In this document: one piece after another, positions 7,013 through 14,927 of the stretch
Position numbering within the stretch: position 1 is the stretch's first letter
How the letters are laid out: each line of letters starts with the position of its first letter
NCBI GenBank assembly: GCA_937916465.1
Contig: CALFTK010000023.1
Span: 1 to 32,360 of the forward strand
Length of the DNA stretch: 32,360 bases
From: an uncultured Bacteroidales bacterium
GTDB taxonomy: Bacteria > Bacteroidota > Bacteroidia > Bacteroidales > Bacteroidaceae
Direction of reading: 5' to 3'
Notes under the pieces: generated by a model
The model's input: the letters and a program-made list of their open reading frames with translations, nothing else
What the model was told of the DNA's origin: nothing
The model's database searches: none
Made by a program: the position numbers and the translations under genes

Positions 7013-10000
7013 ATGATACTCTTCTTTAAGAATCAAACAGGCACAATAGTTGCCACTGAGAGCGTTTCAAAACTGTCTGATGACGATGTAAAAAAACTGT
7101 CTTGGCTTTACGGCGAAGCAGAACTGCTGGATGCAGAATCGTTAGAAGGATATTTTGTAGGTCCACGTCGTGAAATGATTACTCCCTGGAGTACAAATGC
7201 TGTTGAAATTACCCAGAATATGGGACTTTCGGGCATTTTGCGTATAGAGGAATATTTCCCTGTAAAAGATGCAGATGCAGAATACGATCCTATGCTGCAG
7301 CGTCTCTATTCAGGTTTGGACCAGAAAATCTTTAAGGTTGATATTGAACCACAACCTATTCTCTTTATTGAAGATTTGGAATCTTACAATGAACAAGAGG
7401 GTTTGGCTTTGTCGGCAGAAGAGATAGAATATCTCCACAAAGTAGAAGGCGAATTAGGACGTAAACTTACCGATAGCGAAGTGTTTGGTTTTGCACAGAT
7501 CAATTCAGAACATTGTCGCCACAAGATATTCGGTGGTACATTCATTATAGATGGTAAGGAGATGGAATCTTCTCTGTTCCAGATGATTAAAAAGACTACT
7601 CAGGAAAATCCTAACAGCATTCTTTCTGCATATAAAGACAATGTGGCTTTTGCACAGGGTCCTGTTGTGGAACAGTTTGCTCCGGTAGATCACTCTACAT
7701 CCGATTACTTCGTTATAAAAGATATTGAAACAGTTATCTCTCTTAAAGCGGAGACTCATAACTTCCCAACAACAGTAGAACCATTTAATGGTGCTTCAAC
7801 CGGTACAGGTGGTGAAATTCGCGACCGTATGGGTGGCGGTAAAGGTTCTTGGCCTATTGCCGGTACTGCTGTTTATATGACATCTTATCCACGTAATGAC
7901 CAGGGACGTCAGTGGGAAAAAGGTATGAAGGAGCGTAACTGGTTGTATCAGACTCCTGAACAGATTCTTATCAAGGCATCAAACGGTGCTTCCGATTTCG
8001 GTAATAAGTTTGGTCAGCCACTTATCTGCGGTTCATTGCTTACTTTTGAACACAAAGAGAACGACGAACAGTATGGTTACGACAAAGTGATAATGCTGGC
8101 AGGTGGTGTAGGTTATGGTACCAAACGTGACTGTTTGAAAGGTGAACCTCAGACCGGCAATAAAGTTGTGGTTTTGGGTGGTGATAACTATCGTATTGGT
8201 TTAGGTGGCGGTTCTGTATCTTCTGTAGAGACAGGTCGCTATTCATCGGGTATTGAATTGAATGCTGTTCAGCGTGCAAATGCCGAAATGCAGAAACGTG
8301 CTTACAACGTAACACGTGCTCTTTGCGAAGAGGAATCCAATCCTATAGTATCTATTCACGACCACGGTTCAGCAGGTCACGTAAACTGTCTTTCAGAGCT
8401 TGTGGAAGAGTGTGGTGGTTTGATAGAAATGGATAAACTGCCTATTGGTGACAAGACTCTTTCTGCAAAAGAGATTGTGGCTAACGAATCACAGGAACGT
8501 ATGGGCTTGTTGATTGACGAAAAATATATTGGTCATGTTCAAAAGATTGCAGAACGCGAACGCGCTCCTATGTATGTGGTTGGTGAAACCACAGGCGATG
8601 CCCGTTTTGCTTTCCAACAGGCTGATGGCGTTCGTCCTTTCGATCTGGCGGTAAGCCAGATGTTCGGCTCATCACCAAAGACATATATGGTAGATGAAAC
8701 TGTAGAACGTAAATATGAAAACGTTAAGTATTCCGAAAAGGAACTTACAAAATATGTAGAAGATGTATTGCAACTGGAATCAGTAGCTTGTAAAGATTGG
8801 CTCACAAATAAGGTGGACCGTTCTGTAACAGGTAAGATTGCACGTCAGCAGTGTCAGGGTAAGTTGCAGTTGCCACTATCAGACTGCGGTGTTGTTGCAT
8901 TAGACTATCGTGGAAAGAAGGGTATAGCAACCGCTATTGGTCATGCTCCTCAGGCGGCTCTTGCCGATTCTGCAGCTGGTTCTGTGCTTGCTGTATCGGA
9001 AGCTCTTACAAACATCGTCTTTGCTCCACTTACACAGGGTATCAACAGCGTATCGTTAAGTGCAAACTGGATGTGGCCTTGTCGTTCACAGAAGGGTGAA
9101 GATGCACGTCTGTACAAAGGTGTTAAGGCTCTGTCTGATTTCTGTATTGCACTTGGTGTGAATGTTCCTACAGGTAAGGATTCACTTTCAATGACTCAGA
9201 AATATCCTAATGGTGAAAAGATTATCAGCCCGGGTACAGTAATTGTATCTTCAGGTGGTGAAGTTTCTGATGTTAAGAAGGTGGTATCGCCTGTATTGGC
9301 AGAAGTGAAAAATAGCACTCTGCTTCATATAGACTTCAGTTTTGATGAACAGCGTCTGGGCGGTTCTGCATTTGCTCAGTCACTTGGTAAGATAGGTAGC
9401 GATGTTCCTACCGTTAAGAGTGCAGAATATTTTGCCGATGCTTTCAATGCAGTTCAGACACTTGTAGAAAAAGAACTTGTTTTGGCCGGTCACGATATCT
9501 CTGCAGGTGGTATGATTGTTACTCTGCTTGAAATGTGTTTTGCTAACGTAAATGGTGGCTTGAATATAGATCTCAGCCAGTTGGTTGGTGACGATATTGT
9601 TAAGATTCTCTTCTCTGAAAATCCGGGCTTGATTCTACAGATTGACAATAAGAATCTGGATGCTGTAACCACTATACTTGAAGGTGAAGGTGTAGGTTAT
9701 GCAGTTATAGGTCGTCCATCTGAAGATCGCAATATTACTTTGAAACTTGCTGATAAGAAGTTCAGTATAGATATTAATAAGATGCGTGATTTGTGGTTCC
9801 GTACATCTTATCTGCTTGACAGGAAACAGTCTATGAACGGTTGCGCAGATAAGCGTTACGAAAACTATTCAGAACAGCCATTGAATTTGAAGTTTAACTA
9901 TAACTTTACAGGTAAGCTTGCAGACTATGGTTTGAATCCTGATCGTCGCGAATCTACAGGCATTAAAGCTGCTATCATCCGCGAAAAGGGTACAAACGGT

Positions 10001-10711
10001 GAACGCGAAATGGCTTATACACTATGGTTGGCAGGTTTCGATGTTAAGGACGTTACAATGACTGACTTGGTTAGCGGACGTGAAACATTGGAAGATATCA
10101 ATATGATTGTCTTCTGCGGTGGCTTCTCAAATTCAGACGTATTGGGTTCAGCTAAAGGTTGGGCCGGTGCATTCCTGTTCAATCCAAAGGCAAAAGCAGC
10201 ACTCGACAACTTCTATGCAAGAAAAGATACTCTTTCATTAGGTATCTGTAATGGTTGTCAGTTGATGATAGAACTTGGATTGGTAAATCCTGAACACGAA
10301 AAGAAGAGCCGTATGCTCCACAACGATTCACACAAATTTGAATCATCGTTCTTAGGATTGACTATTCCACAAAATAACAGCGTAATGTTCAGTACTCTGT
10401 CAGGTAACAGACTTGGTGTTTGGGTAGCTCACGGAGAAGGTAAGTTCTCACTACCTTATTCAGAAGATCAGTACAATGTGATAGCTCACTATACATATCC
10501 TGATTATCCGGCAAATCCAAACGGTTCTGATTACAATGTGGCAGGTATAGCAAGTGCCGATGGTCGTCACGTGGCAATGATGCCGCACCCTGAACGTGCT
10601 ATCTTCCCATGGCAGTGTGGTTACTATCCTGCAGATCGCAAACAGGACGAAATCACTCCTTGGTTAGAGGCATTTGTTAATGCAAGAAAATGGGTTGAAG
10701 CTCAGAAATAA
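7013..10711 (+). CDS. purL: Phosphoribosylformylglycinamidine synthase (single-chain PurL)
   Basis: A 1232-residue enzyme of purine synthesis that converts FGAR, glutamine and ATP to FGAM. It is the large single-chain form with the glutaminase fused at the C-terminus, unlike the split PurS/PurQ/PurL of many Gram-positives. Visible parts are the N-terminal PurS-like region, the linker with FAQINSEHCRHKIF, the synthetase core with KAETHNFPTTVEPFNGASTG and a second repeat with GKDSLSM, then the class I glutaminase with catalytic cysteine in SLGICNGCQLM and the His/Glu pair in MMPHPERAIFPWQ. All key motifs look intact. It is monocistronic: own promoter upstream and a hairpin terminator downstream. 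Confidence 0.98.
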   Translation: MILFFKNQTGTIVATESVSKLSDDDVKKLSWLYGEAELLDAESLEGYFVGPRREMITPWSTNAVEITQNMGLSGILRIEEYFPVKDADAEYDPMLQRLYSGLDQKIFKVDIEPQPILFIEDLESYNEQEGLALSAEEIEYLHKVEGELGRKLTDSEVFGFAQINSEHCRHKIFGGTFIIDGKEMESSLFQMIKKTTQENPNSILSAYKDNVAFAQGPVVEQFAPVDHSTSDYFVIKDIETVISLKAETHNFPTTVEPFNGASTGTGGEIRDRMGGGKGSWPIAGTAVYMTSYPRNDQGRQWEKGMKERNWLYQTPEQILIKASNGASDFGNKFGQPLICGSLLTFEHKENDEQYGYDKVIMLAGGVGYGTKRDCLKGEPQTGNKVVVLGGDNYRIGLGGGSVSSVETGRYSSGIELNAVQRANAEMQKRAYNVTRALCEEESNPIVSIHDHGSAGHVNCLSELVEECGGLIEMDKLPIGDKTLSAKEIVANESQERMGLLIDEKYIGHVQKIAERERAPMYVVGETTGDARFAFQQADGVRPFDLAVSQMFGSSPKTYMVDETVERKYENVKYSEKELTKYVEDVLQLESVACKDWLTNKVDRSVTGKIARQQCQGKLQLPLSDCGVVALDYRGKKGIATAIGHAPQAALADSAAGSVLAVSEALTNIVFAPLTQGINSVSLSANWMWPCRSQKGEDARLYKGVKALSDFCIALGVNVPTGKDSLSMTQKYPNGEKIISPGTVIVSSGGEVSDVKKVVSPVLAEVKNSTLLHIDFSFDEQRLGGSAFAQSLGKIGSDVPTVKSAEYFADAFNAVQTLVEKELVLAGHDISAGGMIVTLLEMCFANVNGGLNIDLSQLVGDDIVKILFSENPGLILQIDNKNLDAVTTILEGEGVGYAVIGRPSEDRNITLKLADKKFSIDINKMRDLWFRTSYLLDRKQSMNGCADKRYENYSEQPLNLKFNYNFTGKLADYGLNPDRRESTGIKAAIIREKGTNGEREMAYTLWLAGFDVKDVTMTDLVSGRETLEDINMIVFCGGFSNSDVLGSAKGWAGAFLFNPKAKAALDNFYARKDTLSLGICNGCQLMIELGLVNPEHEKKSRMLHNDSHKFESSFLGLTIPQNNSVMFSTLSGNRLGVWVAHGEGKFSLPYSEDQYNVIAHYTYPDYPANPNGSDYNVAGIASADGRHVAMMPHPERAIFPWQCGYYPADRKQDEITPWLEAFVNARKWVEAQK

Positions 10712-10730
10712 AAAGCTATTATAACTAAAA

Positions 10731-10764
10731 GAACCCCGAACTTTTTCTACAAAGTCCGGGGTTC
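10731..10764 (+). terminator. Terminator hairpin after purL
   Basis: GAACCCCG (10731-10738) pairs with CGGGGTTC (10757-10764), continued by ACTTT/AAAGT after one mismatch, with a short loop. The T-tract after it is weak. Confidence 0.75.
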
Positions 10765-10790
10765 ACTTTATAATATAGATTAGGTGGTTT

Positions 10791-10907
10791 TCATTAAGTA
10801 AATTTGTGAATCTTATATTTTGAAAACGAAATAAAAAAACGAAATTATCACTAGTACATTAGAGGTCACAAATCGTGACCTCAAACAGGGGTAGAGGTGG
10901 TGACCGT
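10791..10907 (+). pseudogene. Partial, internally deleted copy of the ORF6N gene start (copy A)
   Basis: Bases 10791-10887 repeat 11279-11377 (the upstream region and first ~20 codons of the ORF6N gene) almost perfectly, with a 2-base loss and a substitution that change the ATG start to ATA. Bases 10888-10907 then match 11623-11642, internal to the same gene, with one mismatch. The intervening ~245 bases are missing. The junction falls in a 28-base sequence that occurs twice in the intact gene, so copy A looks like a duplicate shortened by recombination between those direct repeats. It cannot encode a protein from its original start. The 10765-11045 stretch otherwise holds only the palindrome and the DUF3791 promoter. 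Confidence 0.85.
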
Positions 10908-10915
10908 ATTTAGTC

Positions 10916-10939
10916 CCGGCAGATCTCCAGATCTGCCGG
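10916..10939. repeat. Strong 11-bp palindrome
   Basis: CCGGCAGATCT (10916-10926) and AGATCTGCCGG (10929-10939) are perfect inverted arms separated by CC, far more GC-rich than the surroundings. There is no T-tract after it, so it is not an obvious terminator. It lies 9 bases after the end of copy A and 39 bases before the -33 element of the next promoter. It could be a protein-binding site, a recombination scar or an element end. Confidence 0.75.
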
Positions 10940-10977
10940 AATTGTGTAGCTATGTTTATTGGAAAAACAGTTGTAAG

Positions 10978-11009
10978 TTTGCTTTTTTAATTGTGTTGAA
11001 TTACTTTTG
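10978..11009 (+). promoter_or_regulatory. Promoter of the DUF3791 gene (-33 and -7)
   Basis: TTTG at 10978-10981, a 20-base spacer, then TACTTTTG at 11002-11009 match the Bacteroidetes -33/TAnnTTTG promoter. It rules out the upstream TTG at 11007 as the start of the following gene. Confidence 0.65.
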
Positions 11010-11045
11010 TTAAACAATATAGTTTCAAACATAAATAGTAGTGGT

Positions 11046-11264
11046 ATGAATATAGCAAATGTTGATTTTGCAACTTATTGTATTGGGAATCTCTCACGTC
11101 GTCTTGGGATTTCCTCTTATGAAGTTTACCAAAGACTGAAGAGTTCCGGTATTCTCACAGAGTATATTATACCATGCTATGATGTTTTGCGTACTTTTAG
11201 CAAAGAATATTTACTTGAAGAACTCACTGATTATATGAAAGAAAAAGGAGTATTACCATCATGA
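11046..11264 (+). CDS. DUF3791 family protein
   Basis: A 72-residue protein from the ATG at 11046. An in-frame TTG at 11007 lies inside the -7 element and is rejected. The sequence FATYCIGNLSRRLGISSYEV, then LKSSGILTEYI and CYDVLRTFSKEYLLEEL, follows the DUF3791 pattern (a short helical protein with a conserved Gly-x-x-x-x-Tyr-Ile and Tyr-Asp-x-Leu). By family knowledge, DUF3791 genes in Bacteroidetes and Firmicutes often sit next to DUF3990 genes in small operons of unknown, possibly toxin-antitoxin-like, function. Here the next start codon overlaps its stop in an ATGA, but that partner is truncated. Confidence 0.72.
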   Translation: MNIANVDFATYCIGNLSRRLGISSYEVYQRLKSSGILTEYIIPCYDVLRTFSKEYLLEELTDYMKEKGVLPS

Positions 11265-11311
11265 AAGTATATCACACATCATTAAGTAAATTTGTGAATC
11301 TTATATTTTGA
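11261..11311 (+). pseudogene. Truncated start of a DUF3990-like gene
   Basis: An ATG overlapping the DUF3791 stop (ATGA, 11261-11264) opens a 16-codon frame, MKVYHTSLSKFVNLIF. The MKVYH start and the position directly after DUF3791 are what a DUF3990 gene would show. The frame stops at 11309-11311, just before the ORF6N start at 11319, so the rest of the gene is gone, apparently replaced by the ORF6N segment. With only about a dozen informative residues the family call is an inference. Confidence 0.45.
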
Positions 11312-11377
11312 AAACGAAATGACAAAAAACGAAATTATCACTAGTACATTAGAGGTCACAAATCGTGACCTCAAACA
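11279..11377 (+). repeat. Source copy (copy B) of the duplicated ORF6N start region
   Basis: This 99-base segment is repeated at 10791-10887 with a 2-base gap and one mismatch. It spans the end of the DUF3990-like fragment, the space before the ORF6N ATG and its first codons, including a perfect inverted repeat GAGGTCAC-N5-GTGACCTC at 11352-11372. Confidence 0.85.
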
Positions 11378-12269
11378 AGAAACACATGAACAAAATACTG
11401 TTTATGACCAACTGAACATTGATCAAGTAAAGTCGAGAATATATTCAGTCCGAGGAGTAGAGGTTATGCTTGACAGAGAGTTAGCTCAGCTATATGGAGT
11501 TGAAACCAAGGTGCTTAATCAAGCAGTTAAACGTAATATTCAACGTTTCCCCGAAAGGTATATGTTCCAGCTTTCTCTAGAAGAGTGGGAATCTTTGAGA
11601 TCACAAATAGTGACCTCAAACAAGGGTAGAGGTGGTGACCGTTACCTTCCCTATGTGTTTACAGAACAAGGGGTAACTCAGTTGAGTACAGTGTTACGCA
11701 GCAAAACTGCCATAGAAGTAAACATTCGTATTATGGACGCATTCGTTGCCATGCGTCGCTTCCTGTCTGCCAATTCAGGCATGTTTCAACGCATTGAGAA
11801 AGTGGAACATCACCAGATTTTGACAGATAAAAAGATAGAGCTTGTGCTTAAACGTATGGATGAACTGGCACCAAGAGTTACCCCTGAACAGATATTCGCC
11901 ACAGGTTGTGTGTGGGATGCCTGGAGTTATATCTCAGATTTGATTCGTAGTGCACATGTGCGTGTTGTTCTAATAGACAACTTTGTAGATGATAGGGTTC
12001 TCACTTTGTTGGACAAAAGAAATGACACTGTGTGTGCTACTATATATTCTCGCTATACAGAACATTTTAAGTTGGATCTAGCCAAACATAATGAACAGTA
12101 TAATCCTATTAGCTTCATTCAGCTACCACACAAGTCTCATGACCGTTTCCTTATTATCGATGAAGATGTGTATCTAATGGGAGCAAGCGTGAAAGACATG
12201 GGTACAAGCCTGTGTGCTATCACTAAGATGGAGATTGCTCCTGAAACCGTCCTGTCATTATTGAAGTAA
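11319..12269 (+). CDS. ORF6N-domain DNA-binding protein with PLD-like C-terminus
   Basis: A 316-residue protein. Residues about 34-130 are the ORF6N (KilA-N-type) DNA-binding domain found in phage and bacterial proteins, with SRIYSVRGVEVMLDRELAQLYGV, LNQAVKRNIQRFPERYMFQL and RYLPYVFTEQGVTQLSTVL. A helical linker follows. The C-terminal domain (about 195-316) contains VVLIDNFVDDRVLTLLDKR and H274-D-R-F-L-I-I-D281, resembling the HxK/RxxxxD motif of phospholipase-D-like domains, though only one such motif is present. The role is unknown; ORF6N proteins are common in mobile and phage-derived patches. Its ~30-residue N-terminal extension holds a palindrome and a 28-base repeat also found inside the gene in another frame. 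A possible TATATTTTG element at 11302-11310 is too close for a normal leader, so it may be read from the DUF3791 promoter. Confidence 0.85.
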   Translation: MTKNEIITSTLEVTNRDLKQETHEQNTVYDQLNIDQVKSRIYSVRGVEVMLDRELAQLYGVETKVLNQAVKRNIQRFPERYMFQLSLEEWESLRSQIVTSNKGRGGDRYLPYVFTEQGVTQLSTVLRSKTAIEVNIRIMDAFVAMRRFLSANSGMFQRIEKVEHHQILTDKKIELVLKRMDELAPRVTPEQIFATGCVWDAWSYISDLIRSAHVRVVLIDNFVDDRVLTLLDKRNDTVCATIYSRYTEHFKLDLAKHNEQYNPISFIQLPHKSHDRFLIIDEDVYLMGASVKDMGTSLCAITKMEIAPETVLSLLK

Positions 12270-12361
12270 TAAAGAAGAATCCACTACGAACAAACTTACC
12301 TTAGATGAGAGCCTTTGAAAAATACCAGAACATAGTAATTTTAGCCCTATGATTGTGAGGT

Positions 12362-13864
12362 TTACAGTTTAACTTTGCATTTGACGGGTGCAGATTCTAC
12401 TTGTAGTCTGTTTAAGGCAGTAACCACATAAACATACTCTGTAGTGCCATCTTTGTATGGGAGATTTATAAATAGTCTGTCTGTAATAGTAATAATACGC
12501 GAAGGGTCTTCTATGTTTATCTGTTCGTCTTTGTTAAATCTATAAATTACATACTTAACAGGTTTCTCAAAAATCTTCTTCTTATTATATTTAGATGGAG
12601 TCCAGAACAGAACAGGACCATCGGTAGTCTCCAGACACATAACTTTTCTAACCTTACCCGGAGCATCTTGAGACATAGTAGGCGCAACAGGTTGCAAAGC
12701 AGGATACTGATGATACTCTTCTGTAAGTATAGTCCTGTAGTTACCAACATTATCTACAACAGCTTTTGCATACCAGAAGCAGTTACCTTGAAGTCCCGGC
12801 ATAATACGCTCTAAATTTAATTTGTGGCGTTGCTGATGCATGGAACGATTGTTTGGATCTGTTCCGGTTATGGTTCTATCTACATCCTGACCTATAACCA
12901 TTACACAGTTACCTGCATTTTCTGACCACCATTTGGTAAGCACGGAATAATCGGCTGTTTTATGTCCTGTGTTCCAATAGACCTGCGGAATGCAGTAGTC
13001 CATCCATCCCCTCTCTATCCAGTAAAGAATATCTGCATATAATCCGCTATAGTTTTCAAGTCCATTGGTCAGACTGCCATTGTGGTAACTTGGCGAAGAA
13101 TTTCTGTAGATGCCAAAAGGAGAAATTCCAAAACGTACCCAAGGTTTGATGGTCTTGATAGTATCTCTTATCTGCTCTACAAAATGGTTAACATTGTCGC
13201 GTCTCCAGTCTGCCTTATCGGTAAATCCGCGATTATCGGCTTTAAACCATGCATCGTCATTGAATTTTAGATTACCGTCAGGGTAGGGGTAGAAATAGTC
13301 ATCCATGTGGAAACCATCTATATCGTAACGTCTTGTAATGTCGGCAGCAACTTTGCATATATGGTCGCAGTTTTCCTGTATAGCAGGGTTGAAAAGAACC
13401 AGACTGCCATATTTTATAAAACGATCAGGGTGCTGTGAAATCTGGTGCATAGGTGACAGATCCTTTGTAGAAGCGGTTTGTGCTCTGAAAGGATTTATCC
13501 AGGCATGCAGTTCCATACCTCTTTTATGACATTCATCTATCATAAATTGTAGCGGATCCCAATCTTCGTCGGGTGCCTGCCCCTGTTTGCCTGTCAGATA
13601 TTTGCTCCAAGGTTCTATATCAGATTTATAGAGCGCATCGCCCTCAACACGTATCTGAAACAGAATAGTGTTAATTCTTGCCTTTTCCAAACTATCAAGC
13701 TGGCTTATAAGTGTCCGTTTAAGTTCTGCGGTTGGGATAGCTTCAAACTGATGGTTTACAGCCTGTATCCAGGCGCCTCTGAACTCTCTTTTTGGTGCTG
13801 CTGCAAAAAGTGTTGTTACTGTCAGCAACAGGGTGATAGTTGAAATTAGTCTGATCTTTTTCAT
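12362..13864 (-). CDS. Secreted glycosyl hydrolase-like protein (GHL10, DUF187 family)
   Basis: A 500-residue protein from MKKIRLIST at 13864; the ATG 42 bases upstream adds a non-hydrophobic extension before the signal peptide and is rejected. The signal peptide (ISTITLLLTVTTLFAAA) predicts export. The catalytic region follows the GHL10 (glycosyl hydrolase-like 10) family, a TIM barrel related to GH10-type folds: EFRGAWIQAVNH, INTILFQIRVEGDALY, ELHAWINPFRA, DIDGFHMDDYFYPYP and WVRFGISPFGIYRN. A fibronectin-III-like region closes the protein (about 410-500). The substrate is unknown; relatives are suggested to act on peptidoglycan or polysaccharide. It is the last gene of a five-gene minus-strand operon, 20 bases after the YqaA-like gene. 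Confidence 0.88.
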   Translation of the reverse strand: MKKIRLISTITLLLTVTTLFAAAPKREFRGAWIQAVNHQFEAIPTAELKRTLISQLDSLEKARINTILFQIRVEGDALYKSDIEPWSKYLTGKQGQAPDEDWDPLQFMIDECHKRGMELHAWINPFRAQTASTKDLSPMHQISQHPDRFIKYGSLVLFNPAIQENCDHICKVAADITRRYDIDGFHMDDYFYPYPDGNLKFNDDAWFKADNRGFTDKADWRRDNVNHFVEQIRDTIKTIKPWVRFGISPFGIYRNSSPSYHNGSLTNGLENYSGLYADILYWIERGWMDYCIPQVYWNTGHKTADYSVLTKWWSENAGNCVMVIGQDVDRTITGTDPNNRSMHQQRHKLNLERIMPGLQGNCFWYAKAVVDNVGNYRTILTEEYHQYPALQPVAPTMSQDAPGKVRKVMCLETTDGPVLFWTPSKYNKKKIFEKPVKYVIYRFNKDEQINIEDPSRIITITDRLFINLPYKDGTTEYVYVVTALNRLQVESAPVKCKVKL

Positions 13865-13884
13865 AAAAAAAATAGTTTCTCTTG

Positions 13885-14340
13885 TTAAATCTGCATCAGT
13901 CCCCAAACAATAACTGCGTATCTTATAAACTTACCTATAAACATGGATATTGTGGTCCATAGCGGGTTACTGCGTAAGAAACCTAATGCAACTGCAATAG
14001 CTTCGCCTATGAATGGCAGAAAGGTGAAGAATGCCATGAAAGAGGCTGCTCCTTTACCTTGCAGATAGTTCTTGACTTTATCTATCTTTTCAGGTTCTAC
14101 CTTAAGGTATTTTGTTATCCACTCTGTTTTACCCAACCATCCTAACCAGTAACATGTCAGGCCGCCAACGGTATTGCCTATAGCTGCCGAAACAAGACAT
14201 AGCATGGGGCTGCTGCCAACTTTGATGAGTGCCGCCACCACAAGTTCGGAACTGAAAGGAACTATTGTTCCGGCCAATAGTGCCGATATGAATGCACCAA
14301 TGTATCCCCATTCAATAAGTATCTCAACCAGATTGTCCAT
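13885..14340 (-). CDS. YqaA/DedA-like small membrane protein (VTT domain)
   Basis: A 151-residue membrane protein with about four hydrophobic helices. GYIGAFISALLAGTIVPFSSELVV and FTFLPFIGEAIAVALGFLR fit the YqaA branch of the SNARE-associated/DedA (VTT) superfamily, including the short re-entrant region between helices. DedA-family members have been linked to lipid-carrier recycling; the function of the YqaA branch is not established. Its start overlaps the stop of the Maf gene by one base (TAATG), showing translational coupling. It fits the envelope-related flavour of the operon. Confidence 0.82.
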   Translation of the reverse strand: MDNLVEILIEWGYIGAFISALLAGTIVPFSSELVVAALIKVGSSPMLCLVSAAIGNTVGGLTCYWLGWLGKTEWITKYLKVEPEKIDKVKNYLQGKGAASFMAFFTFLPFIGEAIAVALGFLRSNPLWTTISMFIGKFIRYAVIVWGLMQI

Positions 14341-14927
14341 TATTTACCGGATACAAATTGTTTGAGCTCTTGATATAGGCGTTGAACAGGTAGGCCAACT
14401 ACATTGAAATATGAACCTTCAATGCGTTCCACCCCTATATATCCTATCCATTCCTGTATGCCGTAAGCACCGGCTTTGTCTAACGGAGAATACCTGTTTA
14501 CGTAGTACTCTATTTCAGTTTCTGTAAGTTCTGCAAACTTTACCTGCGTGGTAACTGCAAAACTGTGACGTTTCTCCTTTGTGCTTAGTACAACGCCGGT
14601 TATCACCTGATGCCATTTGCCCGATAACTTTTTGAGCATATTCACTGCATCTTGTGGAGTTGTAGGTTTACCCAACACTTCACTATCTACATAGACAATG
14701 GTATCGGCAGTAATCAGAAGTTCATCGTTAGCCAATGTCTCCATATATGCGTCAGCTTTTTTGCCGGATATAAACAACGGTATATCTTCTCCCTGCAGAT
14801 GCGAGGGAGAAGATTCGTCTATATTATCCAAAACACGTATGGAATAGTCTATGTCTAATCCTGCCAGAAGTTCTTTTCTTCTGGGCGATGCCGATGCGAG
14901 TACTATCTTATAAGGTATCTCTGTCAT
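14340..14927 (-). CDS. maf: Maf family nucleoside triphosphate pyrophosphatase
   Basis: A 195-residue Maf/YhdE-family protein with the hallmark start ILASASPRRKELLAGL, ITADTIVYVDSEVLGKP and GAYGIQEWIGYIGVERIEGSYFNVVGLP. Maf proteins hydrolyse non-canonical or ordinary dTTP/UTP/CTP to the monophosphate as house cleaning and are linked to control of septum formation. Length and motifs are complete. It overlaps the GH43 gene upstream by four bases (ATGA) and the YqaA-like gene downstream by one base, in the middle of the operon. Confidence 0.94.
   Translation of the reverse strand: MTEIPYKIVLASASPRRKELLAGLDIDYSIRVLDNIDESSPSHLQGEDIPLFISGKKADAYMETLANDELLITADTIVYVDSEVLGKPTTPQDAVNMLKKLSGKWHQVITGVVLSTKEKRHSFAVTTQVKFAELTETEIEYYVNRYSPLDKAGAYGIQEWIGYIGVERIEGSYFNVVGLPVQRLYQELKQFVSGK

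Noticed and set aside
8040..8805. Long antisense frames across purL
   Set aside because: They are frame shadows of a highly conserved gene, without promoters or family motifs.
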